35,217 bases of DNA from a virus: IMG/VR virus record IMGVR_UViG_3300028400_000020, positions 1 to 35,217 of that record. One strand, written 5' to 3'. Positions 7,239-15,115 of this stretch are shown here, one piece after another (the stretch's first letter is position 1; each line of letters begins with the position of its first letter). A program made the position numbers and the translations under genes. The notes below the pieces were generated by a model. The model saw only the letters and a program-made list of their open reading frames with translations, did no database searches and was not told the DNA's origin.

Positions 7239-7728
7239 AAATTTTCTCCTCTATTTCTTTTTTTATGGCATCAGAAACATTTAAACATACCACATAAAAA
7301 GCAAACGGAATATTTGGTTGAGCCTTGTCTTTAAAATAGCAAATCTTCATGTTGTTATTGCAAATAAACGACTCTAAATAAAAGGGCCTATATTTCTTTC
7401 CTATGGAATTAACAGAAGGTAGGTACACATCATAAACAAAAACCCATTCATTTGGCTCTGAAAAAATATCAGGAGCAAAAACACCAACACCACAACCATT
7501 TACATATACCCTGCCTAGAAAAATAACAGGTAGAGCATCAGAAATGGCATCAGCTATTGTAATTACACACTTACTAATTTCTTCGTCTCTTATTTCTCCA
7601 AATCCAGAAACATCTAAACCCCTTTTAGGCGGAAAGCCCTTCCATGCTTTATGAAAAACAATTCTGCCATCAGTGTAATAAGGTGTACCAACAATATTGT
7701 TAATCTTGAAAAATTGCTTGTATTTCAT
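7231..7728 (-). CDS. unknown protein, first gene of the late operon
   Basis: This 165-residue protein shows no motif I recognise. The composition is soluble and globular, rich in aromatic residues and beta-prone (for example VIFLGRVYVNGCGVGVFAP in the middle), with a charged helical C-terminus. The start has a very strong GCAGGAGGTAAAAG site and lies about 19 bases downstream of a perfect consensus promoter, so it should be among the most strongly expressed proteins. Being promoter-proximal and next to a cluster of zinc proteins, a role in takeover of the host or in late regulation is possible, but this is only inference. Confidence 0.7.
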   Translation of the reverse strand: MKYKQFFKINNIVGTPYYTDGRIVFHKAWKGFPPKRGLDVSGFGEIRDEEISKCVITIADAISDALPVIFLGRVYVNGCGVGVFAPDIFSEPNEWVFVYDVYLPSVNSIGKKYRPFYLESFICNNNMKICYFKDKAQPNIPFAFYVVCLNVSDAIKKEIEEKIYD

Positions 7729-7746
7729 CTTTTACCTCCTGCCCCT

Positions 7747-7775
7747 ATTATAAGACAAGACATTAATAATGTCAA
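7747..7775 (-). promoter_or_regulatory. consensus sigma70-type promoter of the late operon
   Basis: On the minus strand, TTGACA (7775-7770) is followed after exactly 17 bases by TATAAT (7752-7747), a perfect match to the bacterial housekeeping promoter. The start codon of the first gene lies at 7728. It faces the terminase, portal and capsid genes and is the only good promoter I see for them. A perfect promoter without control would fire early, so repression through the palindrome in its spacer is plausible. Confidence 0.85.
7759..7773. promoter_or_regulatory. 15-bp palindrome in the late promoter (operator candidate)
   Basis: GACATTATTAATGTC is a perfect palindrome around a single central base. 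It covers the last four bases of the -35 box and most of the spacer of the late promoter. A dimeric repressor bound here would block RNA polymerase. No repressor gene is recognisable in the genome; the protein could come from one of the unknown early genes or from the host. Confidence 0.55.
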
Positions 7776-7924
7776 CTCAGAGTATGGCTTAAATTAACAA
7801 GGTTTTTAATCATAAACTCAAAATTCTTATAAAAAATGAGCAGGAAGAAAGGGAAAAATAGGGGGGAATTACGAGAAACATAATATGTAACTACCTGAAA
7901 TAATTGATACTTTTTTATTGATAT

Positions 7925-7998
7925 TTGTAAGTTATTGAAATTATTAAAGAATTACTAAGAAAAAAAAATGGCTTGTAAGTTATTGAAATCATTAAAGA
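7925..7998 (+). repeat. pair of 26-bp direct repeats (iteron candidates)
   Basis: Bases 7925-7950 and 7973-7998 are identical over 26 positions apart from one T/C change. The consensus begins TTGTAAGTTATTGAAAT and ends ATTAAAGA. The starts are 48 bases apart, a spacing between four and five helical turns. Initiator proteins typically bind such iterons. The core TTGAAATTATTAA also occurs in inverted orientation at 8113-8125 and at 19863-19875. Confidence 0.75.
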
Positions 7999-8001
7999 TT
8001 A

Positions 8002-8049
8002 GAGCGTCAACCTTTATTATATTATATATATATATAAGGGGTGACGCTC
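8002..8049. other. AT-rich hairpin with GC-rich foot
   Basis: GAGCGTCA (8002-8009) pairs perfectly with TGACGCTC (8042-8049). After one mismatch the stem can go on with CC/GG and then a long alternating AT tract (8013-8036). As DNA this is a cruciform or melting element, placed four bases after the second iteron. As minus-strand RNA it could also be a weak terminator for the helicase operon, though no good T-run follows. Confidence 0.65.
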
Positions 8050-8112
8050 ATTTATCTAATAAAATCAGATACTTACAAACCAAATTTTAATTTTGGTACA
8101 TTTATGGTTTTC

Positions 8113-8166
8113 TTAATAATTTCAAATACTTATTAAAAATTGCTCTATTTTTTTTAATAATTTCGC
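8113..8166 (-). repeat. inverted partial iteron copies
   Basis: On the minus strand, TTGAAATTATTAA occurs at 8125-8113, preceded by TAAGTA. A more divergent copy, GCGAAATTATTAA preceded by TAAGTAA, lies at 8166-8154. Both resemble the iteron core in the opposite orientation, so the hairpin at 8002-8049 is flanked by two forward and two reverse copies. Confidence 0.55.
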
Positions 8167-8227
8167 TTACTTAGGAATGTTACACTTAGAAAAGAAAGAA
8201 TAATATTTTACTCTATGGTGTCATTAT

Positions 8228-10282
8228 TTATTGCTTTTTAAATTCTGTTTTTAGCACTTCTTTAATTTCATCAAGATTCATTTCCTCAAGCCAAGGATAC
8301 CTCTCCCTTATTTCCTGCCTATTTGCTAAGAGCATGGGATATTCCTGGATTATGTTTTTTAAGCCAGATAATGCCGTAGAGCCATTATAATTTTCGTTAT
8401 ACCCACAAAGGGATATAAACCCTATGTTCCTTTGCGTGCTGTGCCTAGAATTATGCAGGTGGCAATTATACAGCCAAAAATGGGAAAATGAGAGGTGTTT
8501 ACTTGTCTTAATTAAATCTTTGATTTTCACATTTGGGCAACCTTCCAATATCCATGCCCTTGTTATATCTAGACCAAGAGCGGTTTTAATGGTTTGCATG
8601 GCTAATTGGTTGCCTTGATATTTATCAATGTTTAATATTTTTTTATTCATACATCCTTCAATGAAGGCTTTTATATGCAAGGGTGAAATTAGTTCCACTT
8701 GTTTTTGTTCATCATGTGCTTGAAAAATAAACCTTATCCTACCAAGGGCTTGGATTATTTCTGCATGATCTAGCATTAAGGCCATATATTTTTGGGAAAA
8801 TTTTAAAAATATATCTTTGGCAGTTTCATCTTTTATCGCTTTGGCAATCTCAAAGCCTCTTAGCCTTGCCATGTTATTATAGATTAGGGCCATGCTTACT
8901 TTGGGGCCTATGTAGTGTCCAAGAACAAGGATACAACCCTTACAATTTTTATACTTATCAAGTCCTCTAATATCTCCGTAATGTCTAAGGAATATTTCTG
9001 TATCTTTGGGCATGTTTCTTTTGGATGTTATGGCCCTGGCAAGCTCTGGATTATCTGCAAGGATTTTTTTTGTAATTACAAGCACTTTTCCACCATTGTT
9101 AGCAATATTTCTTGCTCCTGTTCTAATGCATTTTATAAGCTTCTTTTTTTTGCGCTTGTCTCTTAATATCTTTTCCGCCTCTGCTTTCCCCCCTTCCCAT
9201 TGTGTGTAATTGATGTTTAATTCTTGTTGCACCGTAATATTTTTGCTCACTAGAATTTTTCTTTTTCTTGCCATAAATGGTGCTGTTGCATCCAAGATAA
9301 TTGAGGGGTGGTGAATTTCTCTAGTGATCCCGTAAGGAATATAAATTTGGTTTTGATATTTTCCTTTTTGTCCGAAAAAAATCGTTCCATTTACAGGGCT
9401 TGCCTTAACAACAGACCAAATCTCTGATGGAATCAGGAATTTCATTTTAAGTTTCTTTTTTAGTAAGTTCTTATGGTGAAATATTCCTGCTTCTTTTAGT
9501 TCTTTTTGTCCTCTTATTATATAGACAGGAGTATCCCCCCATGTAATAAAGTCATTAAAAGTAGATATGTTATTGTTTGTTTCAGAGGCTATAATAGTTT
9601 CTTTATATGTTTTTAATTTTGCTTCAATAACTTGAAGCATTTCTTTTGTCTTTGGAAGTTTAAGTAAGCAAGTTTGTTCTACTTGTTGTATGATGTTTTG
9701 CAAGTCATCAAAGTTTATACCCTTTATTTGCACTTGTGGTAGTTCGTCATATATTAATGTTGCTCTGAATTTTTTAACTTTCATCATGGTCTTAGCAAGG
9801 GCATGAGTAGTAAAAACAACTGGTTTATCTTTGGCTTGCTCTATTCGTTCTTTGAAGGGACATTTTTCTTTACAGTTTGGACACAAGAAGTCTGAGGGGT
9901 TAATCCCGTTTTCTATTAGGTGACTAAAGAAAAAGGGGTCATGCTTGCACTCTTTTGGCTCCCTGCCAAAAACTATAATGCCTTCTGTTTTTTTTAGGCC
10001 CATATTCAAGGCCCTTTCGTAAATATCCGTAGCCAGTTCTTTTGTTGGGCAGGCCATTATTACGTCATAGGCAGTGGTGTCATCAATGATAGCTTCCAGG
10101 ATTGCGTGTGTTTTACCCAGTCCAGTGGGCATGGAAAGAATATATGATTCTTTTAGCGGAGCGGATTTGATTAGTAATTTTGCTATTCTGGATGCCTCTG
10201 CCCTTGCTTTTGTTAGATCAAATGCTTTAAAGGGCTTGACATTGAATAGGTGTGTGTTTATCTTCTTTTTCAAAGAAAACAA
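8228..10282 (-). CDS. superfamily 2 helicase, DinG/XPD-like with four-cysteine cluster
   Basis: The 684-residue protein has Walker A MPTGLGKT (51-58), motif II YDELP (178-182, a DEAH-box variant), and the motif VI run IIQALGRIRF near residue 490. Between Walker A and motif II stand C112, C134, C137 and C141, where XPD, DinG and relatives hold a 4Fe-4S cluster, and VFTTHAL matches the motif after that cluster in the same group. It should unwind DNA at the phage fork or origin. It is the last gene of the replication operon and reads towards the origin-like region. The start is a TTG, six bases after AGGAGGTAACGA. The C-terminal 150 residues are not recognised. Confidence 0.82.
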   Translation of the reverse strand: MFSLKKKINTHLFNVKPFKAFDLTKARAEASRIAKLLIKSAPLKESYILSMPTGLGKTHAILEAIIDDTTAYDVIMACPTKELATDIYERALNMGLKKTEGIIVFGREPKECKHDPFFFSHLIENGINPSDFLCPNCKEKCPFKERIEQAKDKPVVFTTHALAKTMMKVKKFRATLIYDELPQVQIKGINFDDLQNIIQQVEQTCLLKLPKTKEMLQVIEAKLKTYKETIIASETNNNISTFNDFITWGDTPVYIIRGQKELKEAGIFHHKNLLKKKLKMKFLIPSEIWSVVKASPVNGTIFFGQKGKYQNQIYIPYGITREIHHPSIILDATAPFMARKRKILVSKNITVQQELNINYTQWEGGKAEAEKILRDKRKKKKLIKCIRTGARNIANNGGKVLVITKKILADNPELARAITSKRNMPKDTEIFLRHYGDIRGLDKYKNCKGCILVLGHYIGPKVSMALIYNNMARLRGFEIAKAIKDETAKDIFLKFSQKYMALMLDHAEIIQALGRIRFIFQAHDEQKQVELISPLHIKAFIEGCMNKKILNIDKYQGNQLAMQTIKTALGLDITRAWILEGCPNVKIKDLIKTSKHLSFSHFWLYNCHLHNSRHSTQRNIGFISLCGYNENYNGSTALSGLKNIIQEYPMLLANRQEIRERYPWLEEMNLDEIKEVLKTEFKKQ

Positions 10283-10285
10283 TCG

Positions 10286-11881
10286 TTACCTCCTTTCTTG
10301 ATTATTTTCTTTGGAGGGGAAAATCTTCCCCTCCTTCCCTTTTTTAACATTCCTGCAAACCCAATTTATAACATTTCTCCTGTAATTGTCGTTATCATAA
10401 TTCGCTCTCCATTCTCCAGGGGATTTTCCCATTCTATCGCAATTTTTCATAACTTCTCTTAATTCTTGCATCATTTCCTTACGGCTGTATCCATATTTTC
10501 TCATTGCAATAGCAAAATCAAGTATTTGCTTGTGGTGGCCTTCTGCTCCTATTTTTTCACGTTTTTCTTTAAGAATTTTTTCTATCATCCTATTATTTTG
10601 TTGTTTTTTGGGTATGATTGAACCGTCCTTGTTTTTATGCCATAAGCCTTTTTGGGTGAAAATTTTTTCTCTATTTTTGATATATGGCAAGTGGGGTCTT
10701 AGGTAGGAAAAATCAAGGTCTTGTCTTTCAGATAATTTTTCTTCTTTGCCATAAGGTGAGTATTCAGGTGGCACACATCCATGTCTGATCCAATGGATAA
10801 GGTAGATATTATCTAAGTCTTTTTGGGTTACCCATGACCATTCATTGCTATATTTTTTTTGAAATGTCTTAATGTTAAAATTTGTTTCCCATGCCAGTTT
10901 TTCTAGCTTTCTGTCCTTTTCCCACGCTATTTGCCACCATGTTTTGGGTTTTGGTGGATTTTCATAGACATTCCTTTGCCAGCTAATTTCACTAACATCA
11001 AGGGAATATCTATTTAAAATGCAAGCAGGATATTTTCTTTCTATGATAAAGGCTCTTTGGATTTTGTTTTTTTGTGATCTTAGGTCTTTTGGCGGACTTA
11101 TTGCTATGGGGTGGCAGTGTTTATAGATGTTTGTGTCTATTTCTGGGAATCTGTTTTTACACGCCATAGCTGTTCCTATGATTTTATTTAGGTGTACCCC
11201 TGGTATTAGCTCCCACCAAAGACGAAAATAATACTTACCTTCTTTACCAGGAAGGCCCTGGCTTGCTGTAAACTGTACTAGGCACCTACTTTCTGTTAGT
11301 GTTTTTATGGGTAGCCTTTCAAGAAGTTCCATGGGCGATAGTTCGGAACCATCCACATCCATTACAAGTAGGGTTTGCAAATCAAAACTATGGATGATAT
11401 TGCGTATAACCCATGTTTCTTCATCTGTTATCTGGACATCCTCTCCCCTGATAAACCAATCAACAAGTCCCATTTGCTTGTTTAAAAGTGGGGGCCATTC
11501 TGGATGCTCTTCTATGGGATATTTAATTCTTCTTAATTTTCCCGTTGTGTACCAGAGAGGCCACCCATAAATAAAAATCAAATCTCCTGGATTATTCATT
11601 AAGAGTAAAAGGGTATCTAGGTCAAGGTAGGTAATTTCCCAATCATAGAGCACTGGAAATTTTGGTTTTTGTGTTGTTCCATCTGGCAAGATTATTTTGT
11701 TGGCGTTTTCTGGTTTGCCTGCTCTTAGTAAAATATGATCTCCATATCTGGGTATAGCCCATCTTTTAAATTTAGGGTCTTGTATTTTATCGAATATTTT
11801 CAGAATGTTACTATGCGTTACAGAGTCGATCAGTTCATCATAGGGGTTAGGACGGCTTAGGATTTGGTTGATTAAACTCAT
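10286..11881 (-). CDS. probable primase or primase-polymerase (AEP-like)
   Basis: This 531-residue protein is encoded immediately upstream of the helicase, four bases apart. Around residues 171-180 it reads LLVMDVDGSE, which resembles the catalytic hhhDhD motif of archaeo-eukaryotic-type primases. About 30 residues on, FTASQGLPG followed by YYFRLWWEL resembles the second motif (SxSxG then a basic residue and strand). The C-terminal 120 residues are helical and basic and may be an accessory DNA-binding domain. No DNA polymerase gene is visible, so this may prime for host polymerase. The start at 11881 follows AGAGGATGCA. A strong hairpin terminator stands just before it. Confidence 0.55.
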   Translation of the reverse strand: MSLINQILSRPNPYDELIDSVTHSNILKIFDKIQDPKFKRWAIPRYGDHILLRAGKPENANKIILPDGTTQKPKFPVLYDWEITYLDLDTLLLLMNNPGDLIFIYGWPLWYTTGKLRRIKYPIEEHPEWPPLLNKQMGLVDWFIRGEDVQITDEETWVIRNIIHSFDLQTLLVMDVDGSELSPMELLERLPIKTLTESRCLVQFTASQGLPGKEGKYYFRLWWELIPGVHLNKIIGTAMACKNRFPEIDTNIYKHCHPIAISPPKDLRSQKNKIQRAFIIERKYPACILNRYSLDVSEISWQRNVYENPPKPKTWWQIAWEKDRKLEKLAWETNFNIKTFQKKYSNEWSWVTQKDLDNIYLIHWIRHGCVPPEYSPYGKEEKLSERQDLDFSYLRPHLPYIKNREKIFTQKGLWHKNKDGSIIPKKQQNNRMIEKILKEKREKIGAEGHHKQILDFAIAMRKYGYSRKEMMQELREVMKNCDRMGKSPGEWRANYDNDNYRRNVINWVCRNVKKGKEGKIFPSKENNQERR

Positions 11882-11900
11882 TGCATCCTCTTTACACATA

Positions 11901-11936
11901 AAAAAAGGCAGCATCCAAAAGAATACTGCCTTTTAA
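11901..11936 (-). terminator. intrinsic terminator before the primase gene
   Basis: As minus-strand RNA, AAAAGGCAG (11934-11926) pairs with CTGCCTTTT (11911-11903). The inner bases TATTC and GGATG also pair with wobbles, around a TTTT loop, and seven T residues follow. It lies between the stop of the small protein gene and the primase start, so it should lower primase and helicase expression relative to the recombination genes. Confidence 0.85.
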
Positions 11937-11953
11937 TTGTTTGGCTATATTTT

Positions 11954-12346
11954 TTATTTACCAGAAATAAAGCCTGTTTCCTTTTTTTCAACTGTAAAAA
12001 CATTGGGGCTCTGCCCGCTTTTTTGCATTTCATCAAGCTCTTTTTGGGCTTTTGCGGTAAGCTCTTTTTCATCTGGGCTCAGAAAGGCAAGGGCATTTAT
12101 GAGCCCCTTTAAGAGCTTAATTTGGTCATCTTCTTTGCTTCCTTGTATTATTTGCCTGAAAACATCTTCTGGCAAATTACTAAAGGCTAGGCATATCATG
12201 CCATTATCTGTTAGGGATACAATTTCAACCTTTAAAAAGGTTTTTTGTGCATCAAAAAATTCTTTTGCCAATACTTTGATTGCGTCGCCTGCGTTACGAA
12301 CAAATTCATCTTTTGATTTTTGGTCTCTGATCCTGTCTTTGCTCAT
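11954..12346 (-). CDS. unknown small early protein
   Basis: The 130-residue product starts at the ATG at 12346 behind GGGAGGTAACACT; the A of this ATG overlaps the resolvase stop (ATGA), so translation is coupled. It is mostly helical and charged, with a central strand-rich part (about 38-55) and a lysine- and glutamate-rich tail. No motif is recognised. Its place between resolvase and primase and upstream of a terminator suggests a replication or recombination accessory. Confidence 0.65.
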   Translation of the reverse strand: MSKDRIRDQKSKDEFVRNAGDAIKVLAKEFFDAQKTFLKVEIVSLTDNGMICLAFSNLPEDVFRQIIQGSKEDDQIKLLKGLINALAFLSPDEKELTAKAQKELDEMQKSGQSPNVFTVEKKETGFISGK

Positions 12347-12831
12347 AGTGTTACCTCCCATGTTTTTTGTAAGTGTATCAGACCAAGGCAAATGGCGTCT
12401 GCAGCATCAAATGGCATTTCTTTTTTCTTGGTCTGTATGTTAAATATTGTCATTATTTCATCTCTTGTCAATCTTTTTTTCTTGTTACGCTTAATTTTGT
12501 CTTTAGTGCCTATTCTCTCCTTAATCCATTTTGTTATTTCTTTTACATCAAAGATGACAAGCTCTATATCTTTGCAAGCACAATAGCCTTCCACGAAGCC
12601 ATAAAGTCCGTGTAAGAAGGTTAATATGGGGCTTTGTAGCTTAAAACTGCCTGATGCTGGTTTTTCGATTATGATTATATCGGGTTCTTTTTGATCTATT
12701 AATTCTTTGATTTCATTTGGTTTTTTAAGCCTTTTTACTCCCCACTTCATAAGGTGCGGGCCATCAAATATGGCCCACCCCATATTTTTCCCTGGATCAA
12801 TACATAGCCTTCTTTTAAAAGGGTAGTTCAT
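12343..12831 (-). CDS. RuvC-like Holliday junction resolvase
   Basis: The 162-residue protein has the RNase H-like fold of RuvC nucleases: D12 in CIDPGKNMGWAIF, E56 in IIIIEKP, and D142 and D145 in PFDAADAICLG. These four acidic residues would bind two magnesium ions and cut branched DNA. Phages use such enzymes to resolve recombination intermediates and clear branches before packaging. The length is close to RuvC (about 170). The start overlaps the SSB gene by 17 bases and has no separate ribosome binding site, so it depends on SSB translation. A basic segment (about 108-121) fits DNA binding. Confidence 0.85.
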   Translation of the reverse strand: MNYPFKRRLCIDPGKNMGWAIFDGPHLMKWGVKRLKKPNEIKELIDQKEPDIIIIEKPASGSFKLQSPILTFLHGLYGFVEGYCACKDIELVIFDVKEITKWIKERIGTKDKIKRNKKKRLTRDEIMTIFNIQTKKKEMPFDAADAICLGLIHLQKTWEVTL

Positions 12832-13219
12832 CGTCGTCCATTTCTGGGTCTGCTTGTGCTCCTGGGTCTAGTGGTACGTCATCGCCAATGGCTCCATGTT
12901 TTAGGCCATGGGTAAAGGTAATGATTTCCCTGGCATATAGGGTTACATAGTATTTACCTTCCCACTCTCTGCCTATCGGCTCATATTCAACGCAAATCGC
13001 CATGCCACTTTGGATGAAATCTTCTACTTCCTCTTTAAGATTTCCCCAAACCTGTATGGGAACAAGAATGTCTTCATATTCTACTTTTCCACCTTTTTTG
13101 TAATACGGTTTTGTTGTGGACAGAATTACATTTAAATAACTGGTTTTACCTAATTGGTTTTCTTCTATCTTTTCTATTCTCCCCACAAGAAAACCTTTGT
13201 TCAGGTATGCAAAACTCAT
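12815..13219 (-). CDS. ssb: single-stranded DNA-binding protein
   Basis: This 134-residue protein has an OB-fold pattern from residue 8 to about 108 (GFLVGRIEKIEE, then alternating strands). It ends in an acidic tail finishing DDDELPF, like the tail by which bacterial SSB proteins recruit partners. It protects single strands during replication and recombination. It overlaps the annealase gene by four bases (ATGA) and the resolvase gene by 17, so annealase, SSB and resolvase form one coupled recombination cassette. The start has GGAGGAAAAGAA before ATG. Confidence 0.85.
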   Translation of the reverse strand: MSFAYLNKGFLVGRIEKIEENQLGKTSYLNVILSTTKPYYKKGGKVEYEDILVPIQVWGNLKEEVEDFIQSGMAICVEYEPIGREWEGKYYVTLYAREIITFTHGLKHGAIGDDVPLDPGAQADPEMDDDELPF

Positions 13220-13842
13220 TTCTTTTCCTCCAGTGTTCTTAGTTTTTCTTTTGCCTTCTTTTTAACGGCAAGATATATTTCTTTGTCATTTTTCCTTAGG
13301 TTTAACATTAGTTTGGTTAGGTCTTCTTCTGTTTTGCATTGCTCTATTTCTTTTTCCGTTTTCTTTATTTTTTCTTGAAGTTTTTCTTCTTTACTTTTTT
13401 TCCAGTTTTCATCTTTGTTTAGGCTATCACTATCTTCTCCATCGTCTAGTAATAGCAGGTTTTCTAGTGCATATTTTGCACTATATGATTTGGCTGTTCC
13501 TGTTGCCTGGGCTTCATCCATTTTTTTGCGAGAACAATCGGGGATTTCCGCCCATGCTTCTGTTGTGGTATTGCCGTATGGGGTGTGTAGGCAGGCAATG
13601 CTCCTTACAAAAACTTTGCCTCCAACCTCTTTTACTTGGCTATCAATGGTAATCAGACAATTTTCAGGTAGGATCGGTTTTACTGCTTCTAATATATCCT
13701 CACAAGAACGATAATAAAAGCCTCCAAATTTATTGTATCGTCCCTTTTTTACGGCAATGTTTTTTTGGATTTCTTTTAATATGCCGTACTTTCTGGCTTC
13801 TCTTTCCAGGGTGTCCATCTTTTTTATTGCAGATAAATCCAT
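13216..13842 (-). CDS. erf: ERF-family single-strand annealing protein
   Basis: The 208-residue protein carries the ERF signature: YYRSCEDILEAVKPIL in the N-terminal third, and at about 113-140 AQATGTAKSYSAKYALENLL followed by an acidic DDGEDSDS run. ERF proteins anneal complementary strands and circularise or concatenate phage DNA. A highly charged, lysine- and glutamate-rich helical C-terminus follows. The start chosen is the ATG at 13842, six bases after GGGAGG; the GTG two codons upstream lies inside that site. SSB follows directly, a usual pairing. Confidence 0.88.
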   Translation of the reverse strand: MDLSAIKKMDTLEREARKYGILKEIQKNIAVKKGRYNKFGGFYYRSCEDILEAVKPILPENCLITIDSQVKEVGGKVFVRSIACLHTPYGNTTTEAWAEIPDCSRKKMDEAQATGTAKSYSAKYALENLLLLDDGEDSDSLNKDENWKKSKEEKLQEKIKKTEKEIEQCKTEEDLTKLMLNLRKNDKEIYLAVKKKAKEKLRTLEEKK

Positions 13843-13883
13843 ATTCACCTCCCAAAAGAGGGGCTTATTAACCCTTCTTGTTG

Positions 13884-14324
13884 TTAGTGTATTTCTTGTC
13901 CTTGTAATTTTGGAGCAATAGGGCTGTCATTTACGATATAGTCATTAAGCCCCTTCCAGGCTTTTTCAATGGCTGGGCCTATTCTCTCCAAAAGTGGCCT
14001 TGGTAGGTCTTTGTTGAGTCTGGCAATTTCCAGTGCACCAATCATTAAGCTATAAACTTGCTCTTGATGTGAATGGGTGCTAATATGGGTAAATATTAAG
14101 TCTTTGGCGCTTGTTACTGGCTTGCAGTTTTTTAAGTCGCCTAAAATAGTAGTTTCTGCCTCCATGCCTATAAATTTTAAAGCTTCCATGGCTATTATAA
14201 TGGCTTCTTTTGCAAGGTTTGCCAATTCTTTTTTGTCTTCCTCAAAAATTGGCAGGTTTTTTAATCTTTCTTTTCTGGTTTCCAAGATTTTCTTGGCGTT
14301 TTTTTCGATTTTTTTGGCATCCAT
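13884..14324 (-). CDS. unknown helical protein, first gene of the recombination operon
   Basis: This 146-residue protein starts behind GGAGGCAACAAAA and is promoter-proximal. The first 40 residues are lysine-rich and charged; the rest is predicted helical, without cysteines in a metal-binding pattern apart from a single one. In phages with ERF or RecT genes, the leading gene is often a nuclease or a Gam-like inhibitor, but I see no such motif here, so the function is left open. Confidence 0.65.
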   Translation of the reverse strand: MDAKKIEKNAKKILETRKERLKNLPIFEEDKKELANLAKEAIIIAMEALKFIGMEAETTILGDLKNCKPVTSAKDLIFTHISTHSHQEQVYSLMIGALEIARLNKDLPRPLLERIGPAIEKAWKGLNDYIVNDSPIAPKLQGQEIH

Positions 14325-14348
14325 TTTTGTTGCCTCCTTTCGTTTTTT

Positions 14349-14376
14349 TTGTTATATTCACCATAATAATAATAAT
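14349..14376 (+). promoter_or_regulatory. weak promoter candidate for the lysis cassette
   Basis: TTGTTA (14349-14354) is followed after 16 bases by AATAAT (14371-14376), 36 bases before the endolysin start. It overlaps the stronger minus-strand promoter at 14388-14360, so the two would compete for polymerase. The match is modest and in AT-rich DNA, where chance matches are common. Confidence 0.35.
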
Positions 14377-14388
14377 CTGTGTTGTCAA
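14360..14388 (-). promoter_or_regulatory. promoter of the replication and recombination operon
   Basis: On the minus strand a perfect TTGACA (14388-14383) is followed after 17 bases by TATGGT (14365-14360), which matches four of six consensus positions including TA at the start and the final T. It lies 36 bases upstream of the first gene start of the operon. Confidence 0.75.
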
Positions 14389-14411
14389 GATTAAAATTTA
14401 GGAGGCAGAAT

Positions 14412-14924
14412 ATGAGTAATATCAGAGAGATTTATAATCCAAATGACAAAAGGTTGAGGCAAAAACGGTTTTTGACCAAGTGGGATTATTTACAGTATTT
14501 CCATGAGGGTGAAAAATGGGGGAACCCTGATGCAATGGAAGCATTTCTTTTGACTTCTTTAGATAGGATGAGGGATAAGGTGGGCTATCCCTTTATTGTT
14601 CTTTGTGGTTATGCTACTAAGGGCCATGTTGAACATAGCCAGCATTATTTGGGCAGGGCTGTTGATTTTTATATCAAGACATCTGATTTGTCTTATACAA
14701 CACAAATAAATAAGATAAGACACTTTCTCCGTAATACCTATGTTGCAACTACATGGGGCAGAATACCGTTGCAGTATTTTTGTGGTTTTGGCATATATCC
14801 GCAGTGGAAAAAGCCTGGATTCCATTTTGATACTAGAGGCCATAAGGCAAGGTGGAGCTATTTAAATGGTAAATATCGCTCTTTTCAGGCAGGAATGAGA
14901 TACGTTAGAGAAATGGGCTTATGA
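14412..14924 (+). CDS. M15-family peptidase, endolysin
   Basis: The 170-residue protein has the zinc-peptidase signature of the M15 family: H78-x6-D85 in SQHYLGRAVDF and H138 in GFHFDTRG, followed by ARW, plus GFGIYPQW before the last histidine. Such enzymes cleave peptide crosslinks in peptidoglycan and release progeny at the end of infection. It has no signal peptide, so it would need a holin. The start at 14412 follows GGAGG directly upstream; an ATG 33 bases earlier lacks such a site. It leads the only plus-strand operon, which fits a separately timed lysis block. Confidence 0.88.
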   Translation: MSNIREIYNPNDKRLRQKRFLTKWDYLQYFHEGEKWGNPDAMEAFLLTSLDRMRDKVGYPFIVLCGYATKGHVEHSQHYLGRAVDFYIKTSDLSYTTQINKIRHFLRNTYVATTWGRIPLQYFCGFGIYPQWKKPGFHFDTRGHKARWSYLNGKYRSFQAGMRYVREMGL

Positions 14925-15115
14925 TTAATCGCCATAAGAGTAAGCAGGCATATTTAAAGTGGCTTGCTTTTAAACGCTTAACGGCAAAAGAAGCTATGTA
15001 TGCCAAGTGTTATACTTGCAGGATGAAAGAAACCATTTGCAGGTTTTCTTGCCCGATAGGTGTATATTTGATAAAATGGGGAAATGAAAAGGATAAGCGA
15101 AACAGTTCTGATTAA
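14921..15115 (+). CDS. small cysteine-rich protein of the lysis cassette
   Basis: A 64-residue basic protein whose ATG overlaps the endolysin stop (ATGA). Residues 30-44 read C30-x2-C33-x6-C40-x3-C44, then PIG. This resembles a shortened version of the zinc ribbons at 16.5-16.9 kb, which share AKCY, and a CP motif at the last cysteine. In many phages a short zinc ribbon of this type follows structural or lysis genes, but its function is unknown. It has no strong ribosome binding site of its own. Confidence 0.65.
   Translation: MINRHKSKQAYLKWLAFKRLTAKEAMYAKCYTCRMKETICRFSCPIGVYLIKWGNEKDKRNSSD

Larger units (their letters stand above)
7776..8227. other. non-coding region with origin-like structure
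   Basis: About 450 bases between the helicase stop and the late promoter carry no credible gene. The stretch is very AT-rich and holds two long direct repeats, a 48-base AT-rich hairpin, two inverted partial copies of the repeat and several A or T runs. Iterons next to an easily melted segment, beside replication genes, fit a replication origin. The same region also separates the early replication operon from the late promoter and may stop early transcription. Confidence 0.6.

Noticed and set aside
11937-12443. 168-codon plus-strand frame near the resolvase gene
   Set aside because: Mirror of two coupled minus-strand genes with good start sites; its composition is serine and phenylalanine rich, as in other shadows here.
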